Part shown: piece after piece, positions 60,101-64,000 of the stretch
Position numbering within the stretch: the first letter of the stretch is position 1
Layout: the number at the start of each line of letters is the position of its first letter
Origin: Ligustrum vulgare
Lineage: Eukaryota; Streptophyta; Magnoliopsida; Lamiales; Oleaceae
Direction of reading: 5' to 3'
Assembly: GCA_963555705.1 (NCBI GenBank)
Contig: OY743190.1
Coordinates: 38,050,929-38,114,928 of the forward strand
DNA length: 64,000 bases
Program-made: the position numbers and the translations under genes
The notes under the pieces: generated by a model
Seen by the model: the letters and a program-made list of their open reading frames with translations, nothing else
Told to the model about the DNA's origin: nothing
Databases searched by the model: none

Positions 60101-60912
60101 TTTTTGAATTTCAATTATGTTTTCTGCGTCATTTAAATTTTAAAGAATAGTTAACAGCTAGGATTTGAGAAAATTCGGGTCGTCACAATAGGTCACACGA
60201 AACTATAAATGAGCACATAAACAAGGGAGGGGAGATTAGTAACAAAATACCTGTTTATCTAGAGCATAGAAGCTTGCGTCATGTTCAGAGTACACCATGT
60301 GGGCCTAAAACACATAACAATTACTATGAAAAGGGTCCAATATTGAGGAAGTAGTTTCAGTGGATGTTAAAATAAGAATGAGTAGACGGGCTATCTTTTG
60401 TCTTAGAGCAAAAGAAAATAAAAACAGCATACCAGTTCGTGCAGAAGAGTCTTCTTGATGCTTTCATATTTCCTGAAACCTTTCAGGTCATCAGTTCGAA
60501 GTCGCAGAGATATTTCTTCTCCATGATTCTTCACATAATTTGAAAACAAGTGTCTTTTAGAAAGGAGGAGAAGTATTCAAGTGAAAATGAGAGTTCATAC
60601 TACTCGGAAAATGTAAATATTTTTCAAGATCCTCACCTTATTGACACCAAGGATACATTTAGGACTGACACCAACATAACCAACTGGTGCCATCTCGGTC
60701 AAGATGCCCACCCGCCATCGATGCTTTGGGAAGCCAAATCAAACTATTAACTTATTAGAACTCACAAATATGTATGAAGAGAGTATGATTATATAATTAA
60801 ATGGGTCAAGTGAAACAACAAATGAGTATACCTTATTCATAATAGCAACAATTCCCGGATCTGAAGCAAGCATATGCAATAACTTCAAAGCATCTAATTC
60901 AGGAGGATTTAG
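52912..60912 (-). CDS. WLM metalloprotease with PUB domain (Wss1-like), 3' nine exons
   Basis: Exons on the minus strand: 60832-60912, 60637-60723, 60433-60528, 60251-60304, 54542-54772, 53901-54451, 53763-53811, 53620-53659 and 52912-53060; all junctions are GT-AG and phases agree, giving 445 residues to a TAG stop. The first exons encode the WLM domain (HMLASDPGIVAIMNK, HRWRVGILTEMAPVGYVGVS, EEISLRLRTDDLKGFRKYES) and the zinc motif HELAHMVYSEH, interrupted by an intron after HEL. The end is a PUB domain (LQNAIEILRRVVYP, NVIEHPNEMKFKKLRK, DILAMIGF). Between them is an acidic linker. WLM proteins of the Wss1 type cut DNA-protein crosslinks; PUB domains bind CDC48/p97. The arrangement matches Arabidopsis At5g35690, which also has a ubiquitin-like N-terminus; those exons must lie right of the window or were missed. 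A 5.5-kb intron (54773-60250) holds transposons. Confidence 0.9.
54773..55594. other. Part of the large WLM intron without assigned features
   Basis: Nothing recognised. Open frames here (for example 54723-55028) show no domain. It ends with ATAGG (55590-55594), the target duplication of the following LTR. Confidence 0.6.
56099..58137 (+). repeat. Second chromovirus-like LTR nested in the first
   Basis: From TGGAGCGACCAAGAATTG to CTCAGGGTGTTACA; the 3' part (TAGCTAGACGATGAATACG, CCTACTGAGTATTTC, GATGGTCAGTGATGGC) parallels the 16396 LTR. It contains a (GA)n tract. No primer site follows, so it is probably a solo LTR. Its target duplication is unclear. Confidence 0.75.
57124..57158. repeat. 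(GA)n microsatellite
   Basis: About 17 GA units in the nested LTR. Confidence 0.95.
58689..59724. mobile_element. Non-autonomous hAT element
   Basis: 1,036 bp with inverted ends (TGGGGATGAACA left; TAGGGGTGAATA from the right) and the exact 8-bp duplication ATTTATAT at 58681-58688 and 59725-59732. Subterminal regions are crowded with AAACCAAACC/GGTTTGGTTT motifs in both orientations. No transposase is visible. Confidence 0.92.
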
Positions 60913-61293
60913 CTGCAGTAGCAATGTTACAAATTGGTAAATACATCATATATTCAACTGTTCCAGTATGAACATTACAAATTCGTTAGATATTTTATTT
61001 TCGTAATATTTAACACACAAAAAGCAACGTTGAAGGGAGATTTGACTTTTCGTGTTGACAAGTTGCCATTTTGGACATTGTGGAATATTTCCAGAATAGT
61101 GTGATTGTGTAACATTTTCTTCCTCTTTATTTGTCTAATAAGAAATATTAAAGTAAATCTTTATAGGTCAAATTATGTTAAATAATTCATATGGAAGATT
61201 AATGTAGCAAGATTTAAATTTCCTATATCAGTAATTTGTAAATCTTATAAACCGGATCTTTCACTTCTCTCTGTAATTCAAAAGATAAAAAAG
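60913..61293. other. Sequence upstream of the first visible WLM exon
   Basis: Presumably intron: a splice acceptor CTGCAG precedes the exon. I found no further exon here. It ends with GATAAAAAAG, the target duplication of the foldback element. Confidence 0.6.
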
Positions 61294-63082
61294 GGGTTAA
61301 TAGCACAAAACGTCCCAACGTTTGACATGTATTGTGCAAAACGTCCCAACGTTTTGATTTTTGACGCTAAACATCCCAACCTTTACAATTTTTAGTAGAA
61401 GACATCCTTTCTGTCAATTTTAACCCCATTTCACCGTTAACTTCAAATTGAACAGTAAATGTCAAGGGCATTTTCGTCCAAAAAAAAAGCAGCCCATTCA
61501 TACTTGGGTAATTGGCACAAAACGTCCCTACGTTTGACACTTATTGTGGAAAAACGTCCCTACGTTTATTTTTTTGGTGAATAACGTCCCTACGTTTATT
61601 TTTTTGGCGAATAACGTCCCTACCTTTAAATTTTCTTGTTCATTAGTCCCCAAATTTTACTTTTCTTTCAATTTAGTCATTCCGTATTTTATTTAAAGGT
61701 AATTGTCTTCAAACGTGTATAACTTTTGATCTACAACTCCGAATTGCACTCCGTTTTTTGCGTTGAACTCCAAATTCAACCATCTTTCTTATGATGTATC
61801 ATGTGCTCATTTATTAAACATTTCGTTTTGACTTTTGTATAGTAGATACTTATTTTGTTAGGGCATAATTGATTGACGTAAATTGATTTCTGTAAATTTT
61901 ATTGAAACGGTGAAATTTTAATTTTAGTGTGTGTTCGGCGGCCAGCGGAATTTATAAATTGGATTTATTTTGACTTTGTAATCTTTTTAAGGTAAAATAT
62001 TTGGTTAAAAATTGGTATGTTTAGCCCCTGTTTGAGTCATGTTATAATCTCTAATAACTTTCTGAACAAGCATTAGCACTTTTATTTGCAAATCCTTTTG
62101 TTTAATCTTAGAAATATGAAAAATCCATATTTTTCATATTTTATTGCCTTGGACCTGTTTTTTGCTTTTTCAAATTATATCAAGATTTAACTCCTACAAT
62201 TACTTATTCGTTGAGAAAATACCCTACGGGAAGGGCTGGGGATCTTGGATCCGTTCTTTCAAACCAACAAAAAGATATTGAAGAAGATTCTGTGGGATCG
62301 GACATGAAAAAAGGTAAAAAGAAAAAAAAAATAATTTGTTGTTCAGAAAGTTATTAGAGATTATAACATGGCTCAAACAGGGGCTAAACATACCAATTTT
62401 TAACCAAATATTTTACCTTAAAAAGATTACAAAGTCAAATAAATCCAATTTATAAATTCCGCTGGCCGCCGAACACACACTAAAATTAAAATTTCACCGT
62501 TTCAATAAAATTTACAGAAATCAATTTACGTCAATCAATTATGCCCTAACAAAATAAGTATCTACTATACAAAAGTCAAAACGAAATGTTTAATAAATGA
62601 GCACATGATACATCATAAGAAAGATGGTTGAATTTGGAGTTCAACGCAAAAAACGGAGTGCAATTCGGAGTTGTAGATCAAAAGTTATACACGTTTGAAG
62701 ACAATTACCTTTAAATAAAATACGGAATGACTAAATTGAAAGAAAAGTAAAATTTGGGGACTAATGAACAAGAAAATTTAAAGGTAGGGACGTTATTCGC
62801 CAAAAAAATAAACGTAGGGACGTTTTTTCACAATAAGTGTCAAACGTAGGGACGTTTTGTGCCAATTACCCAAGTATGAATGGGCTGCTTTTTTTTGGAC
62901 GAAAATGCCCTTGACATTTACTGTTCAATTTGAAGTTAACGGTGAAATGGGGTTAAAATTGACAGAAAGGATGTCTTCTACCAAAAATTGTAAAGGTTGG
63001 GATGTTTAGCGTCAAAAATCAAAACCTTGGGACGTTTTGCACAATACATGTCAAACGTTGGGACGTTTTGTGCTATTAATCC
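61294..63082. mobile_element. Mutator-like foldback element with about 750-bp inverted arms
   Basis: Arms 61294-62069 and 62339-63082 are inverted complements with few differences, leaving a 269-base loop. The exact 10-bp sequence GATAAAAAAG flanks both sides (61284-61293, 63083-63092), in the size range of Mutator-like duplications. Ends read GGGTTAATAGCAC and GGATTAATAGCAC. Within each arm AACGTCCCAACGTT or AACGTCCCTACGTT recurs several times, and a second end-like segment (GGTAATTGGCACAAAACGTC) starts near 61506. No transposase. Confidence 0.9.
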
Positions 63083-63259
63083 GATAAAAAAGTAATAAAA
63101 GGTTTATATCATTCTCAGTTAATTCTAATCCATAGTTTCCAAGAAATTAAATCAGTTTACAATCAAATAATCATTATATGCAACCTTCGGTGGATATGAG
63201 ATAACCTCCCACCCCTACCATGAATAATACTATATAAAACTTCCGATTGACTTAAGGCA

Positions 63260-64000
63260 TTGATATAATTTGTAACATCTCAGTCCACTTGGTATTATAT
63301 TGATCGCATTGGGAGAGCCTAAATCTATCTTACTCCTCATGGCTTTCCAACACGTCCATAAAATTCAAACCTAAGACCTTTGACGTATGAAAGACTTGTT
63401 AAATTCTGGTACCAATTGGGAAAGTTGTCTAATTGATACTAACTTTCAACTCAAATCTCTCTGAAGGGAAATGTCTTGAGTTCGAATCAATGGGACACAT
63501 CAAAAATCCAGCTAGGATCTAACCCTTTTACGTAAGCTAGTCCTGAGCCATAGATTATGATAGAAGATGGGTATCTTCCCCTCATAATTCATGGCCCTCA
63601 TAATCTATAGCTTAAGTTCCTTAAAAGAAAGGTCTTGAGTTCGAATCGATATGGACACGATAGAAATCCAGCTAGGCCTAACCCTTAGGGAAAAATACAT
63701 AACCTAATGGCTCATGGAATAGCTGTTGAACCATAAATTATGAGGGGCAAGATGCGAGAAAGTATGTGATCGTGACAACAAAATGCACGTTTTTTGTAAC
63801 GATCCAACCTCTGTGCCCAAACTAATAAAACATACGTATTATTCACTTTGGGAGAGCCTAGACCCATTTTACCCCTCATGACTTTTAAATATAGCCCTAG
63901 GATTCGAACCTAAGACCTGAGGCCCTATGAAAGATTTAAGTTGAATTATGGTACCAATTGAACTTTCTTTTATCTTGCCCTCATAAGCTATGGCCCTGGG
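63260..64000. repeat. Cluster of tRNA-like SINE sequences, both strands
   Basis: B-box-like motifs occur on the + strand at about 63480 and 63647 (GAGTTCGAATC) and on the minus strand at about 63909 (GGTTCGAATCC-like). A-box-like AATTGGTACCA stands on the minus strand near 63400 and 63950. Blocks such as TGGGAGAGCCTA (63310 and 63850) and AAATCCAGCTAGG (63505 and 63665) are repeated. Unit limits are not resolved; the cluster runs off the window. Confidence 0.5.

Larger units (their letters stand above)
55595..60187 (+). repeat. Chromovirus-like solo LTR in the WLM intron
   Basis: Starts TGTAGCGATCGAG and ends GGGTCGTCACA with the exact duplication ATAGG at 55590-55594 and 60188-60192. Its 3' part (TCTAGACGAGGAGCACGAAC, TACCAAGTATTTC) corresponds to the LTR at 16396. 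It is interrupted by another LTR (56099-58137) and a hAT element (58689-59724); without these it is about 1.5 kb. It lies in the opposite direction to the host gene. Confidence 0.85.

Noticed and set aside
61294..63082. Assembly palindrome artefact
   Set aside because: The arms differ at several bases, the loop is unique and an exact 10-bp target duplication flanks the unit.

Overview
The window is nuclear DNA from a flowering plant, probably a eudicot: it is AT-rich, has a spliced class III peroxidase gene with short GT-AG introns, a WLM/PUB-domain protein gene in the plant arrangement, and angiosperm transposon families (copia, Athila-like, chromovirus-like gypsy, Cassandra, Stowaway, hAT, Mutator-like, SINE). 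I cannot name the species. Only two host genes are convincing; nearly everything else is nested, mostly dead, transposable elements.

Layout. 1-2821: decayed copia polyprotein on the minus strand, cut by an Athila-like element (2822-11676) that has gag and protease but no polymerase; its 3' LTR carries a young Cassandra element (10749-11453). 11677-13275: intergenic sequence with a strong short hairpin. 13329-14533: intact four-exon secreted peroxidase (325 aa). 14833-25612: copia-type element containing a nested chromovirus-like gypsy element (16396-25064) whose 2.49-kb LTRs are almost identical while its interior is degenerate. 25766-29450: Mutator-like unit with a 9-bp target duplication, holding two exon-like blocks separated by a solo LTR. 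30221-32809: Stowaway element split by an Athila-like solo LTR, itself split by another LTR. 33570-38000: second Cassandra, then an antisense ORF pseudogene and a Tat-type LTR. 38000-46000: truncated Athila-like copies all in + orientation, then a third Cassandra. 46690-52130: gypsy remnant with initiator-Met primer site, an antisense ORF broken by a tandem SINE array, and gag-protease. 52912-60912 (minus): C-terminal nine exons of a WLM metalloprotease with a PUB domain, with a 5.5-kb intron filled by a solo LTR that contains another LTR and a hAT element. 61294-63082: long foldback element. 63260-64000: SINE-like sequences.

How it fits together. The peroxidase acts in the apoplast/cell wall; the WLM protein is a nuclear Wss1-type protease expected to work with CDC48 on DNA-protein crosslinks; they are unrelated neighbours. 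The mobile elements record many rounds of nesting, and complete target duplications let me define several insertions exactly. The most unusual pattern is a cluster of 12-16 bp palindromes, a different one in each family, lying about 80-210 bp upstream of the TATA box in several LTR families, and in one family repeated in the internal region.
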